Source of the DNA: Streptomyces beigongshangae
GTDB taxonomy: Bacteria > Actinomycetota > Actinomycetes > Streptomycetales > Streptomycetaceae
Reading direction: 5' to 3'
Length of the DNA stretch: 37,498 nt
Assembly: GCF_019710745.1 (NCBI RefSeq)
Contig: NZ_JAHKJW010000018.1
Coordinates: 130,645 to 168,142 of the forward strand
Positions within the stretch are counted from its first letter, which is position 1, and each line of letters begins with the position of its first letter. The position numbers were made by a program, and so were the translations under genes. Under the pieces are notes generated by a model. That model saw only the letters and a list, made by a program, of their open reading frames with translations. It had not been told where the DNA came from and made no database searches. Below, in pieces: positions 16,777-24,804 of the stretch.

Positions 16777-17430
16777 ATGGCAGCGGGGAACAGTACGCGG
16801 CGTGACGTCGTGAGAGGGCTGCTCGCCGCGGCCGTGGCCGCCGCCCTGGCGCCACTCGTCACGGCGTCGGGGCCCCCGCGGACATCGCGGACGTCGCGGT
16901 CATCACAGCCGCCGCGCGCGGGAGACGGGTCCGGCAGCGGGATCGACGGCGGGATCGGCGGTGGGCCGGGCGGGCCGCAGCGGTTCGGGACGGAGCCGCA
17001 GACCCGGTCCGCGGCGGAATTCGACGAGATGTACCGCGGGTGCCGGATCCGCGGGTTCAAGGACACGCTGTGCGGAGAGCGCCCGGCCGGGACCGTACGA
17101 CCGACAGGAGCCGTACCACCGGCCGGGGCCGTACGACCGGCCGGGGCCGTACGACCGGCCGGGGCCGTACGACCGGCCGGGGCCGCGCGTGCGGCCTCCC
17201 CCGCGGCCTCCGGCGGGTCCTGGCGGGTCACCGTGGACGACCGCCCGCTGCACCTCATGAGGCGGGCCGACGGCGGCTATCTGACGATGGTCGACCACTA
17301 CCAGTCGTACCCGACCCCGCTGGCCGCCGCCCGCGCCGCCGTCGACGAACTGGGCGGCACGCTGCGGCTGCGCGCGACCGCCGCGCGGGCGGAGCGGGGA
17401 GAGGGGCACGGACATGGCGTACGCGCGTAA
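16777..17430 (+). CDS. melC1: MelC1-like tyrosinase cofactor (copper chaperone, 'caddie')
   Basis: A 217-residue helper of tyrosinase. A twin-arginine export signal (STRRDVVRGLLAAAVAAALA) would carry the MelC1-MelC2 complex out by Tat. The conserved C-terminal domain holds the caddie residues: LHLM (His159, Met161) and DHYQ (His174, Tyr175), with the same 16-residue spacing as His82 and Tyr98 of a characterised caddie; these deliver copper and occupy the active site. Odd points: the Gly/His-rich stretch usual upstream is replaced by a Gly-Ala-Val-Arg-Pro repeat from an 18-bp unit, and a Cys pair (CRIRGFKDTLC) is present. ATG 16777 follows GGGAG; GTG 16771 is also possible. The 3' end overlaps melC2 by 17 nt. 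Confidence 0.88.
   Translation: MAAGNSTRRDVVRGLLAAAVAAALAPLVTASGPPRTSRTSRSSQPPRAGDGSGSGIDGGIGGGPGGPQRFGTEPQTRSAAEFDEMYRGCRIRGFKDTLCGERPAGTVRPTGAVPPAGAVRPAGAVRPAGAVRPAGAARAASPAASGGSWRVTVDDRPLHLMRRADGGYLTMVDHYQSYPTPLAAARAAVDELGGTLRLRATAARAERGEGHGHGVRA
17086..17184 (+). repeat. 18-bp tandem repeat in melC1
   Basis: About five copies of ggccggggccgtacgacc, the first ones diverged and the last three nearly perfect. They encode GAVRPA units in the melC1 frame. Confidence 0.85.
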
Positions 17431-18280
17431 GAACGTGAGCGCGCTGACGCGTACGGAGAAACGCCGGCTCGTCGACGCGTTCCTCCGGATCAAGCGCACC
17501 GGCGAGTACGACGAGTTCGTCCGGATCCACATCGACCACTATGTGGCGGACGGCGAGGGCGGACTGCGCGCGGCCCACATGGCCCCCTCCTTCTTCCCGT
17601 GGCACCGGCGGTTCCTGCTGGACCTGGAGCGGGCGTTGCGCCGGGCCGACCCCGGGGTGTCCGTGCCGTACTGGGACTGGACGAAGGACCGCACCCCCGC
17701 CGCCCCGCTGTGGGGGGACGACCTGCTCGGAGGCAACGGACGGCGGTCCGACCGGCAGGTGACGACAGGCCCCTTCGCCCGCCGGCACGGGAAGTGGGTC
17801 GTCAGGGAGTCGACGACCGACGGCGACTACCTCATGCGCGACCTCGGCAGACCCCGCGATCCGCTCGACCTGCCCACCGCGGACGATCTCGACGGGGCGC
17901 TCAGGGACCCCGTGTACGACGCCGAGCCCTGGGACTCCACCTCCGACCGCGGCTTCCGCAACAAACTGGAGGGGTGGGGCGCCGGGCGTGGCAACGGCGC
18001 CTGGCGCAACCACAACCGCGTCCACCGCTGGGTCGGCGGACACATGCTGGGCGGCGCCTCCGTGAACGACCCCGTCTTCTGGCTGCACCACTCCTTCGTG
18101 GACCTGCTCTGGACGCGCTGGCAGCAGCGGCACCGGGGTGCGCGCTATCTGCCCGAGTCGCCGCCGGAACTCGGGGACCGGCAGTACAGGCGGATCGTGG
18201 CACGGCACGAGGCGATGCCGCCGTGGCGGGTGACGCCGCAGGAACTGGAGGACCACAGCCGGATCTACCGGTACGTGTGA
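17414..18280 (+). CDS. melC2: Tyrosinase (type-3 copper monophenol oxidase)
   Basis: A 288-residue bacterial tyrosinase, full length for the family. CuA ligands are His39, His55 and His64 (in PSFFPWHRRFLLDLERAL). CuB ligands are His200 and His204 (HNRVHRWVGGH) and His226 (DPVFWLHHSF). It oxidises tyrosine and other phenols to quinones that polymerise to melanin. It has no signal peptide of its own, as usual, because it is exported bound to MelC1. Translation is probably coupled to melC1 through the 17-nt overlap. Compared with the S. antibioticus enzyme the sequence I recall, the second half carries a few extra residues before CuB; all ligands remain, so it should be active. Confidence 0.95.
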   Translation: MAYARKNVSALTRTEKRRLVDAFLRIKRTGEYDEFVRIHIDHYVADGEGGLRAAHMAPSFFPWHRRFLLDLERALRRADPGVSVPYWDWTKDRTPAAPLWGDDLLGGNGRRSDRQVTTGPFARRHGKWVVRESTTDGDYLMRDLGRPRDPLDLPTADDLDGALRDPVYDAEPWDSTSDRGFRNKLEGWGAGRGNGAWRNHNRVHRWVGGHMLGGASVNDPVFWLHHSFVDLLWTRWQQRHRGARYLPESPPELGDRQYRRIVARHEAMPPWRVTPQELEDHSRIYRYV

Positions 18281-18322
18281 GACCGCGGCGGAGGCGGGGC
18301 GGCACGGGCGGGACGCAGGACA

Positions 18323-18364
18323 CGGGGAGGCCCCCGGCGGTGCACACCGCCGGGGGCCTCCCCG
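18323..18364. terminator. Bidirectional terminator between melC2 and chpG
   Basis: A perfect 20-bp inverted repeat (18323-18342 with 18345-18364) with a very small loop lies between the convergent stops of melC2 (18280) and chpG (18386). It is the strongest hairpin in this region and has no T tract, so it could stop transcription from both sides. Confidence 0.8.
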
Positions 18365-18385
18365 TCCGAGCAGCGGCTCGGTGGC

Positions 18386-18652
18386 TCAGTGGCCGTAACC
18401 CTCGTGCTTGTTGCTGATGTTCGCGCACTTGTTGCCGAAGGCCGGGTTCAGCAGGGCGACGACATCCACGGTGTTGCCGCAGAGGTTGATCGGAATGTGC
18501 AGCGGAACCTGGATGACATTGCCCGACGCCACGCCGGGCGAGCCGACGGCCTTGCCCGCGGCGTCCGCGTCCGCCATGGCCAGACCGGCACCACTGAGCA
18601 CAACGGCACTCGTGCCGAGAGCGACACCGGCTGCCTTCGCGATGCGAGACAT
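18386..18652 (-). CDS. chpG: Short chaplin (ChpG-like)
   Basis: An 88-residue secreted short chaplin. Signal peptide SRIAKAAGVALGTSAVVLSG ends near AMA-DAD. The chaplin domain reads GSPGVASGNVIQVPLHIPIN, Cys in NLCGN and NKCAN, LLNPAFGN, then an extra tail SNKHEGYGH, a feature I associate with ChpG. It would be secreted to the aerial surface and polymerise with the other chaplins. GAAGGAGA precedes the ATG at 18652. Position next to tyrosinase fits chpG of S. coelicolor. Confidence 0.93.
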   Translation of the reverse strand: MSRIAKAAGVALGTSAVVLSGAGLAMADADAAGKAVGSPGVASGNVIQVPLHIPINLCGNTVDVVALLNPAFGNKCANISNKHEGYGH

Positions 18653-18709
18653 CACGTTTCTCCTTCGAATCGGTGAGTGCGGCAGCACGAACGCGACCGC
18701 ACTGCCCCT

Positions 18710-18737
18710 TCAACGCGAGGATTGACGACGGGTAACG
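18710..18737 (-). promoter_or_regulatory. Sigma-BldN-like promoter of chpG
   Basis: On the minus strand CGTTAC (18737-18732), a 16-bp spacer and CGTTGA (18715-18710) match the recalled sigma-BldN pattern at 11 of 12 bases. The predicted leader is about 50 nt. The spacer length and leader equal those of chpF. Confidence 0.65.
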
Positions 18738-18839
18738 GTACGCAACATGACATCATCCCCCAAGGTGTTTCATATGGGGTGATGAACCACAAGAGCCGCG
18801 ATCCGGAGCCGGAGTCGGAGCCCAGCCAGGCCCGTCGGG

Positions 18840-20513
18840 TCACGGACGCGTGCAGCGGCCCTTCGGGCTGGCGGCCGGGGGGCTGCACTGGAGGCCCAGA
18901 TCACCGGCGCTGGTGCTCAGGTAGCGGCCGATGCAGGTGTCCCGTGTGGTCCTGCCGCGTTCGTCGCAGAAGGTCAGAGCGGCACGGCCGTCGGTGAACG
19001 GACCCGGGGCGTAGATGACCCAGTAGCCCGGTCGGAGGGACGCGTAGTCGTCGCTGCGGAGGTAGACGGCCTCGGGGACGGACTGCCGTACGGCGGCGAG
19101 CCGCCGGTCGCGCGTGGCCGTACCGGAGCCGACCGGTTCGGAGAAGAGCTGGGCGATCCATCTGTCGCCGGGGGCGGGCGGCTGACCGGCCGTCTCCTTC
19201 GAACGGGTCGGTGAGGGGGAGGAGGGGGCCCGCGACGACGGAGGGGCCGTTGACGACGGAGTGGCCGTTCGTGAGGTGGCGACCGGTGGTTTCTGCCCGG
19301 CGGGCCGCGAGGACGAGGTGGGGGCGGTCGAACGGTCGCCGCCCTTGGCGCCGTCGGCCTCGCCGTCGTTGCCGTCCGGGTCGCCCAGGGTGAGCACCAG
19401 AGCGGTCGCGGCCGACACCAGGGCGACCCCGACGACGGCGACGGCCGCGACGAGTACGGCGCGCTTCCCACGCCCGTCGCGTCCTTCGTGTGCGGACGAA
19501 CGGTGGCCCTCGACACGCGTCGGTTCTCCACGCGTCGGTTCTCCACGCGTCGGTTCTCCACGCGTCGGCTCTCCACGCGTCGGCTCTCCACGGGTCGGCC
19601 CACCGGCCGGTCCGCCCGGCGCGGGCGGTGCGCGCAGGACGTGGGTCGGCGTCGTCGTGAGGCCGGGCGGCAGCGGAGCGGTCTCCGTCGGCAGCGCCCA
19701 GTCCGGCGTCGTACCGGACTCGACCTGCGCCAGCATGGCGTCCAGCCGCGCCGCGTCGGGCCGGGCGGCGGGATCCCGTACGAGCAGGGCCTGGAGCACG
19801 GGCGCCAGCGGGCCGGAGCGCACCGGCGGGGGCACCGTCTCGTCGAGTACGGCGGCCAGGGTCGCCAGGGTCGTACCGCGGCGCAGGGGGCTGACGCCCT
19901 CGACGCAGACGTACAGGACCAGTCCCAGGGACCAGAGGTCGGACGCCGGATCGTCGTCGTTGCCGCGGATCCGCTCGGGGGCGATGTACTCGGGCGAGCC
20001 GATGAGCTCGCCGGTCGCCGTCAGGGCGGTGGATCCCTGGAGCGCCGCGATGCCGAAGTCGGTGAGAACGGCGGAACCGTCGGCGCGCAACAGGATGTTG
20101 GCGGGTTTGACGTCCCGGTGCTGGACTCCGGCCGCGTCGGCGGCGCGCAGGGCACCGAGCACCTGGCGGCCCAGGCGGGCGGCCTCCGCCGGGTGCAGCG
20201 GACCGCCGGCGAGGCGCTCCTGGAGCGAGACCCCGTCCACCAGTTCCATCACGAGCCAGGGGTGGGGATGGGTGTCCACGATGTGATGGATCATCACCAC
20301 GTTCGGGTGCCTGACCCGGGCCAGTGCCCGCGCCTCCCGCAGCACCCGCTCGCGGACGGCTTCGGAGGCCGCCGCGTCGTGCCGTACGGCCTTGAGCGCG
20401 ACCTCCCGGTGCAGCACGCTGTCACGCGCCCGCCACACCGTCCCCATACCGCCGCTGCCGAGCCGTCCGATCAGCTCGAACCGGCCGTCCACCACGTCCC
20501 CCGGTGCGTCCAT
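18840..20513 (-). CDS. Membrane Ser/Thr protein kinase (PknB-type) with unknown extracellular domain
   Basis: A 557-residue Hanks-type kinase. The cytoplasmic kinase domain (about 10-270) has GRLGSGGMGTVW, the lysine in VALKAV, HRDVKPANIL, DFG in LTDFGIAAL and SPEYIAPE. A linker with five or six GEPTR repeats (about 301-331) leads to a basic segment and one TM helix (about 350-376, AVLVAAVAVVGVALVSAATA). The outer part is a Ser/Thr/Pro stalk and a ~100-residue domain with GYWVIYAPGPFTDGRAALTF and four cysteines, unlike PASTA; it resembles a small ligand- or wall-sensing module I cannot name. ATG 20513 lacks a clear ribosome site. The longer open frame upstream is a shadow of the tRNA and the opposite gene. 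Confidence 0.9.
   Translation of the reverse strand: MDAPGDVVDGRFELIGRLGSGGMGTVWRARDSVLHREVALKAVRHDAAASEAVRERVLREARALARVRHPNVVMIHHIVDTHPHPWLVMELVDGVSLQERLAGGPLHPAEAARLGRQVLGALRAADAAGVQHRDVKPANILLRADGSAVLTDFGIAALQGSTALTATGELIGSPEYIAPERIRGNDDDPASDLWSLGLVLYVCVEGVSPLRRGTTLATLAAVLDETVPPPVRSGPLAPVLQALLVRDPAARPDAARLDAMLAQVESGTTPDWALPTETAPLPPGLTTTPTHVLRAPPAPGGPAGGPTRGEPTRGEPTRGEPTRGEPTRGEPTRVEGHRSSAHEGRDGRGKRAVLVAAVAVVGVALVSAATALVLTLGDPDGNDGEADGAKGGDRSTAPTSSSRPAGQKPPVATSRTATPSSTAPPSSRAPSSPSPTRSKETAGQPPAPGDRWIAQLFSEPVGSGTATRDRRLAAVRQSVPEAVYLRSDDYASLRPGYWVIYAPGPFTDGRAALTFCDERGRTTRDTCIGRYLSTSAGDLGLQCSPPAASPKGRCTRP
19521..19595 (-). repeat. 15-bp tandem repeat in the kinase linker
   Basis: Five copies of cggttctccacgcgt (later ones cggctctccacgcgt), encoding GEPTR units between kinase domain and membrane. 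Confidence 0.9.
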
Positions 20514-20601
20514 GGCGGACAGATTAGTGGGACGGGCGGAGCCGTCGACCCGATGAGCCCGGCCGCCGGCCCGGTGGGGCGCGGCTCCGGACAGCAAGAA
20601 G

Positions 20602-20618
20602 CCCTCCCGGAGGGAGGG
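20602..20618 (-). terminator. Terminator of the tRNA-Arg gene
   Basis: On the minus strand CCCTCCC-TCC-GGGAGGG forms a 7-bp stem followed by CTTCTTG, 12 nt beyond the tRNA 3' end. Confidence 0.6.
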
Positions 20619-20629
20619 TGGGCGGTGAG

Positions 20630-20702
20630 CGCCCCCGGCAGGACTCGAACCTGCGGCCAAGCGCTTAGAAGGCGCCTGCTCTATCCACTGAGCTACGGGG
20701 GC
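20630..20702 (-). tRNA. tRNA-Arg, anticodon TCT
   Basis: A full cloverleaf can be drawn on the minus strand. The acceptor stem is GCCCCCG / CGGGGGC, the D arm GCTC...GAGC, the anticodon stem GGCGC / GCGCT with loop CTTCTAA (anticodon TCT, reads AGA), and the T arm GCAGG TTCGAGT CCTGC. The 3' CCA is not encoded. AGA is a rare codon in such GC-rich genomes, so this is a minor tRNA. Confidence 0.95.
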
Positions 20703-21014
20703 CGGGTGTGGTGGCCTTGTGGTGCTGGTGCCCGGGTATGGGCGGGGCTGTGACCTTGCCGGGGACAAGGATAGAGCTCCTGGGTCCCTGTGCTTCGCCT
20801 CCGGCCTCCGTGGCTCGATGTGGAGGTTCGGTGAAGCGGTCCTGATAATCGCAGGCAGGTACGAATCGTGCATCGCTTTTGGCGTCTCGCGCCCCGGGTG
20901 TTGTGCACTCGTTATGCCTGCGCCCCAGTCGTCGCTTCTGTCCCATGTGTCCGATCGGCGCGCAGGCAAGCCCATATGCTTCAGAAAGCCGTTAAAGTTG
21001 GGCATTCTTCGCAT
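20703..21014. other. Gene-free interval between tRNA-Arg and the dynamin pair
   Basis: Must hold the leftward tRNA promoter and the rightward dynA promoter. The sequence TATCCT on the minus strand (20773-20768) could be a tRNA -10, without a convincing -35. I see no gene; frames reading through it lack coding character before about 20976. Confidence 0.5.
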
Positions 21015-22622
21015 GTGGTGACCTTGGACGTACGGCCCCAGCTGCTCGACGCACTCTCCGCCCTGCGCGACCGTGTCGCCGCCGCGCGCTTCCCGCTCCC
21101 CCTGGCGGGGGCTCCACGCGCGCGTGCCAACCGCGACGAACTGCTCGCGCAGCTCGACGACTATCTCGTGCCCCGGCTGAGAGAACCCGAAGCACCCCTG
21201 CTCGCCGTGATCGGAGGCTCGACCGGGGCGGGCAAGTCGACGTTGGTCAATTCCCTGGTGGGGAGGCGGGTCAGCGAGGCGGGGGTGCTGCGGCCCACGA
21301 CGCGTACCCCGGTGCTCGTCTGCCACCCGGAGGACCACCACTGGTTCAGCGGGATGCGCGTACTGCCCGACCTCACGCGCGTGTGGCTGCCCGAACAGGA
21401 CCTGGACGACGACCCGCTGCTGCCGGACGAGGACGACCCGCGCGTCCTGCGCATCGAGACCGCCGACACCCTCCCCGAAGGGCTCGCACTCCTGGACGCG
21501 CCCGACATCGACTCCCTGGTGGCCGACAACCGGGTGCTCGCCGCCGAACTCATGTGCGCGGCCGACATCTGGGTCATGGTCACCACGGCGGCCCGGTACG
21601 CCGACGCGGTGCCGTGGCATCTGCTGCGTACCGCCAAGGACCACGACGCCACCCTCGTCACCGTGCTCGACCGGGTGCCCCACCAGGTGGTGTCCGAGGT
21701 CTCGCGCCAGTTCGGCGCGCTCCTCGCCAAGGCGGGCCTCGGTGACGTGCCCCGCTTCACCGTGCCCGAACTGCCCGAGTCCGCATGGGGCGGAGGGCTG
21801 CTCCCGGCCACGGCCGTGGCGCCGCTGCGCGCCTGGCTGGTCCAGCAGGCACAGGACCCGGGCGCCCGGCAGCGGGCGATGTCCCGCACGGCGTACGGGG
21901 CACTCGACTCGCTGAAGTCGCGGATGCCCGAACTCGCCGGTGCGGCCGCGGTCCAGTACGCCGCCGCGCTGCGGCTGACCACGGCCGTCGAGGGGGCGTA
22001 CGACAGCGAGTACACGCGTCTGCGGGGCCGGCTGCAGGCCGGGGCCGTCCTGGCCGGGGGCGCGCTCAAGCGGTGGCGCAGCTACCCGCTGGACTGCAGC
22101 GCCGGTGAACTGCTCGACGCGCTGGTCGAGAGCCTGGGCACCCTCCTGCTGTGCGCCGTCACCGCCGCGGACGAGCGCATCGACGACGCGTGGCGGCGCG
22201 AACCGGCCGCGCAGGCACCGGGCCTGACGGACCGCGATCCGACGCTGGAGAGCGCCGAGCACCGCATCGGGATGGCGGTACGGCGCTGGCGGCGGGTCCT
22301 GGAGGAGTACGCCGAGGACGAGGTGGGCGCCCTGGAGAAGAGCGTGGCGCCGGATCCCGAAGTGGTGGCCGCGCTGGTCGCCACCGTGCTCCTGGGGGGC
22401 CGGCGGGCGCGGTCCGCGGGCGAAGGGCTCGCCGAGCGGATCGGCGCCCACGGCGCCCTGCGGCTGCGCGACAAGGGTGGCCGGCTGCTCACCGACTACC
22501 TCCGCAAGGCGCTGGACCACGAGCGGGAGCGGCGGCTCGCCCCGCTCGACGCACTCGACGTACATCCGGAACCGCAGGCGGAACTCATCGCCGCGCTGTC
22601 CGTACTGCAGAAGGAGAGGTGA
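21015..22622 (+). CDS. dynA: Dynamin-like GTPase, first of tandem pair (probable DynA)
   Basis: A 535-residue large GTPase. The P-loop is GGSTGAGKST at about residue 67, switch-type RPTTRTPVLVC follows, and the G3 Asp lies in LLDAPDIDS. The remainder is mostly helical and charged, with no obvious TM helix. Streptomycetes have two adjacent dynamin-like proteins, DynA and DynB, which stabilise FtsZ rings during sporulation septation; the tandem layout here and the membrane helices only in the second protein fit that pair, though the naming is inference. Start choice: GTG 21015 gives the expected VVTLDVRPQLLDAL beginning; ATG 20976 would add 13 residues, and neither has a strong ribosome site. 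The stop overlaps or nearly touches the next start. Confidence 0.8.
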   Translation: MVTLDVRPQLLDALSALRDRVAAARFPLPLAGAPRARANRDELLAQLDDYLVPRLREPEAPLLAVIGGSTGAGKSTLVNSLVGRRVSEAGVLRPTTRTPVLVCHPEDHHWFSGMRVLPDLTRVWLPEQDLDDDPLLPDEDDPRVLRIETADTLPEGLALLDAPDIDSLVADNRVLAAELMCAADIWVMVTTAARYADAVPWHLLRTAKDHDATLVTVLDRVPHQVVSEVSRQFGALLAKAGLGDVPRFTVPELPESAWGGGLLPATAVAPLRAWLVQQAQDPGARQRAMSRTAYGALDSLKSRMPELAGAAAVQYAAALRLTTAVEGAYDSEYTRLRGRLQAGAVLAGGALKRWRSYPLDCSAGELLDALVESLGTLLLCAVTAADERIDDAWRREPAAQAPGLTDRDPTLESAEHRIGMAVRRWRRVLEEYAEDEVGALEKSVAPDPEVVAALVATVLLGGRRARSAGEGLAERIGAHGALRLRDKGGRLLTDYLRKALDHERERRLAPLDALDVHPEPQAELIAALSVLQKER

Positions 22623-22627
22623 CCGCG

Positions 22628-24601
22628 GTGACCGCCGTCACGGACCACACGGATCACACGGACCACACCGACCGGCCGGAGGACGACGACGAGGGGTGCG
22701 GCGGGGAGGCCGGCCGCAGGAAAGCCGGTCGCAGGGGGGCCGCTGTCGGTGGGCGCGACGGTGCTGCCGGTCCTGGCGCCGATGCCGGTGCCGGTCCCGG
22801 TGGTGGCGGGACCGGTGGTGGCGGGACCGGCGGCGGGGGTGGCGGCGGGGGTGGCGGCGCGGACGGTGCCGGCGCTGGGGACGGTGCCGGCGGGGATCCG
22901 GAGGACGGCTGGGACGACGGGCTGATCGCGCGGCGCGTGTCCGTCACGGCGGAGGGACAGGCGAAGCCCGTGCGGGAGACCGCGGTGGACCACCGGCCGT
23001 CCTCGGCGGCCCCCCTCGCGTACGACGGCCCGCTGCGGTCCCGCCTGGACGCGCTGCGCGAACTGACGGGCCTCTCCCGCGCACGGCTCGACAACCGGAC
23101 CCTCGCCGAGGCGGGGCGCGTCCTGGACGAGGCGGCGGCCCGGCGCAGGCTCTCGGGGCAGCACACCGTCGTCGCCATCGCGGGAGCCACCGGCAGCGGC
23201 AAGTCGCAGCTCTTCAACGCGCTCGCCGGGGTGGCCATCTCGGAGACCGGGGTCCGCAGACCGACCACCGCCGCGCCCATCGCGTGCAGCTGGAGCGACG
23301 GTGCGGCGGGACTCATCGACCGGCTCGGCATCCCCGGCCGGCTGCGCCGCAGACCGCTGCAGAGCGCGGAGGCGGAGGCGCAGTTGCGCGGGCTCGTCCT
23401 GGTGGACCTGCCCGACCACGACTCGGCGGTCCTCCAGCACCGGGAGCACGTGGACCGCATCCTGGGACTGGTGGACGCCGTCATCTGGGTCGTCGACCCG
23501 GAGAAGTACGCCGACGCGGTCCTCCACGAGCGCTACCTGCGGCCCATGGCGGGCTACGCGGAGGTCTCCTTCGTGGTCCTCAACCAGGTCGACCGGCTGC
23601 CGGGAGAGGCCGCCGACCAGGTCCTCGACGACCTGCGGCGGCTGCTCGACGAGGACGGGATCGCGCTCGGCGAGTACGGCGAACCAGGCGCGACCGTCCT
23701 CGCCCTGTCCGCCCTCACCGGGGAGGGCATCGGCGAACTCCGGGAGGCGCTCGGCCACTTCGTGGCGGAACGGGGCGCCGCCGGCCGCCGGATCTCCGCC
23801 GACGTGGACGCGGCCGCGGTGCGGCTGTGGCCCGTGTACGCCAACCGGCGGCAGGCCGGGCTCAGCGAGGAGGCGCGCGACGAGTTCGCCGACCGGCTCG
23901 CCGACGCGGTCGGCGCCACGGCGGCGGGCGAGGCGGCCGAGCGCGCGTGGCGCCGCAACGCCAACCGCGCGTGCGGTACCCCCTGGCTGCGGCTGTGGCG
24001 CTGGTACCAGGACAGGTGCGAGCCGGCGACCGGACGGCTCGCCGTACGGGTGTACGACGACGAGGAGGTCACGGCGCGCCAGCGCGTCGAGCAGGCGGTG
24101 CGCACGGTGGCCGAGCAGGCGTCCGACGGGCTGCCCGCGCCCTGGGCCCAGGCGGTGCGCGAGGCGGCCGTACGGGGGTCGCAGGGCCTGTGCGAGGCAC
24201 TGGACGAGCTGGCGGTCCGGGCCGGGACCCCGGTCGGGCGGCCGCCGCGGCCCGGCTGGTGGCCGGTTGCCGTGCTCGCACAGGCGTCCATGACCCTCCT
24301 CCAGGTCGTCGGCGGACTGTGGCTGCTGGGGCAGATCATCGGCCTCATGTCGCCGAACCTGGGCGTGCCCGTGCTGCTGATGGTCCTCGGCATCGTGGGA
24401 GGTCCCGGTGTCGAGTGGGCCTGCCGGCTGGCGGCGAACGGGCCGGCGCGGCGCTACGGGTACGACGCGGAACGGCGGTTGCGGGAGGCGGCGTCGGGGT
24501 GCGGCCGTGCGCGGGTCCTCGACCCGGTGGCGGCGGAGCTGTTGCGGTACCGGGAGGTGCGGGAGCAGTTCCTGCGGGTGACGGGGGCGGGCTGCGGTTG
24601 A
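22628..24601 (+). CDS. dynB: Dynamin-like GTPase, membrane-bound partner (probable DynB)
   Basis: A 657-residue GTPase. The first ~90 residues are low-complexity (TDHTDHTD repeat, then a Gly-rich run). The G domain follows: GATGSGKSQ at about residue 185, RRPTTAAPIAC switch, DLPDHDS (G3), LNQVD (G4) and LSALTG (G5). A helical stalk-like part precedes two closely spaced TM helices (about 545-605, within PVAVLAQASMTLLQVVGGLW and LGVPVLLMVLGIVGG) and a short basic tail. It would anchor the dynamin pair at the septal membrane. GTG 22628 sits 11 nt after AAGGAG; GTG 22619, overlapping the previous stop as GTGA, is the alternative. Either way it is coupled to dynA. Confidence 0.82.
   Translation: MTAVTDHTDHTDHTDRPEDDDEGCGGEAGRRKAGRRGAAVGGRDGAAGPGADAGAGPGGGGTGGGGTGGGGGGGGGGADGAGAGDGAGGDPEDGWDDGLIARRVSVTAEGQAKPVRETAVDHRPSSAAPLAYDGPLRSRLDALRELTGLSRARLDNRTLAEAGRVLDEAAARRRLSGQHTVVAIAGATGSGKSQLFNALAGVAISETGVRRPTTAAPIACSWSDGAAGLIDRLGIPGRLRRRPLQSAEAEAQLRGLVLVDLPDHDSAVLQHREHVDRILGLVDAVIWVVDPEKYADAVLHERYLRPMAGYAEVSFVVLNQVDRLPGEAADQVLDDLRRLLDEDGIALGEYGEPGATVLALSALTGEGIGELREALGHFVAERGAAGRRISADVDAAAVRLWPVYANRRQAGLSEEARDEFADRLADAVGATAAGEAAERAWRRNANRACGTPWLRLWRWYQDRCEPATGRLAVRVYDDEEVTARQRVEQAVRTVAEQASDGLPAPWAQAVREAAVRGSQGLCEALDELAVRAGTPVGRPPRPGWWPVAVLAQASMTLLQVVGGLWLLGQIIGLMSPNLGVPVLLMVLGIVGGPGVEWACRLAANGPARRYGYDAERRLREAASGCGRARVLDPVAAELLRYREVREQFLRVTGAGCG
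22795..22860 (+). repeat. Glycine-encoding repeat in dynB
   Basis: ggtggtggcgggacc units followed by ggcgggggt units encode a run of nearly uninterrupted glycine before the G domain. Confidence 0.85.
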
Positions 24602-24804
24602 GCGGTTCAGCGGAGGTTCTCGTTCGGGCGGCGGAGTTGTCCACAACGGGGCGGTGGCCCACAGGGCTCAGCGGGCTCGGGCCGGCGGAGGCAGTCTGTG
24701 GTCGTGGCGATCACGACGTGGTCGCGAGCGACGGCCGGGGACGGCCGGCGGACGCAGCCGCACGGGACGAGCCCGTGCGCATGTGGTGAGGGAGGGCTTC
24801 CGTG

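Noticed and set aside
16961..17260. Open +1 frame over melC1 with YDRPGP repeats
   Set aside because: No ribosome site or conserved start; the true frame has MelC1 motifs. Kept only as an oddity under the melC1 finding.
20541..22565. Very long minus-strand frame running upstream from the kinase, including a VAQWIEQAPSKRLAAGSS-like stretch
   Set aside because: That stretch is the translated tRNA-Arg gene, and the rest is the reverse of dynA; the kinase starts at ATG 20513.
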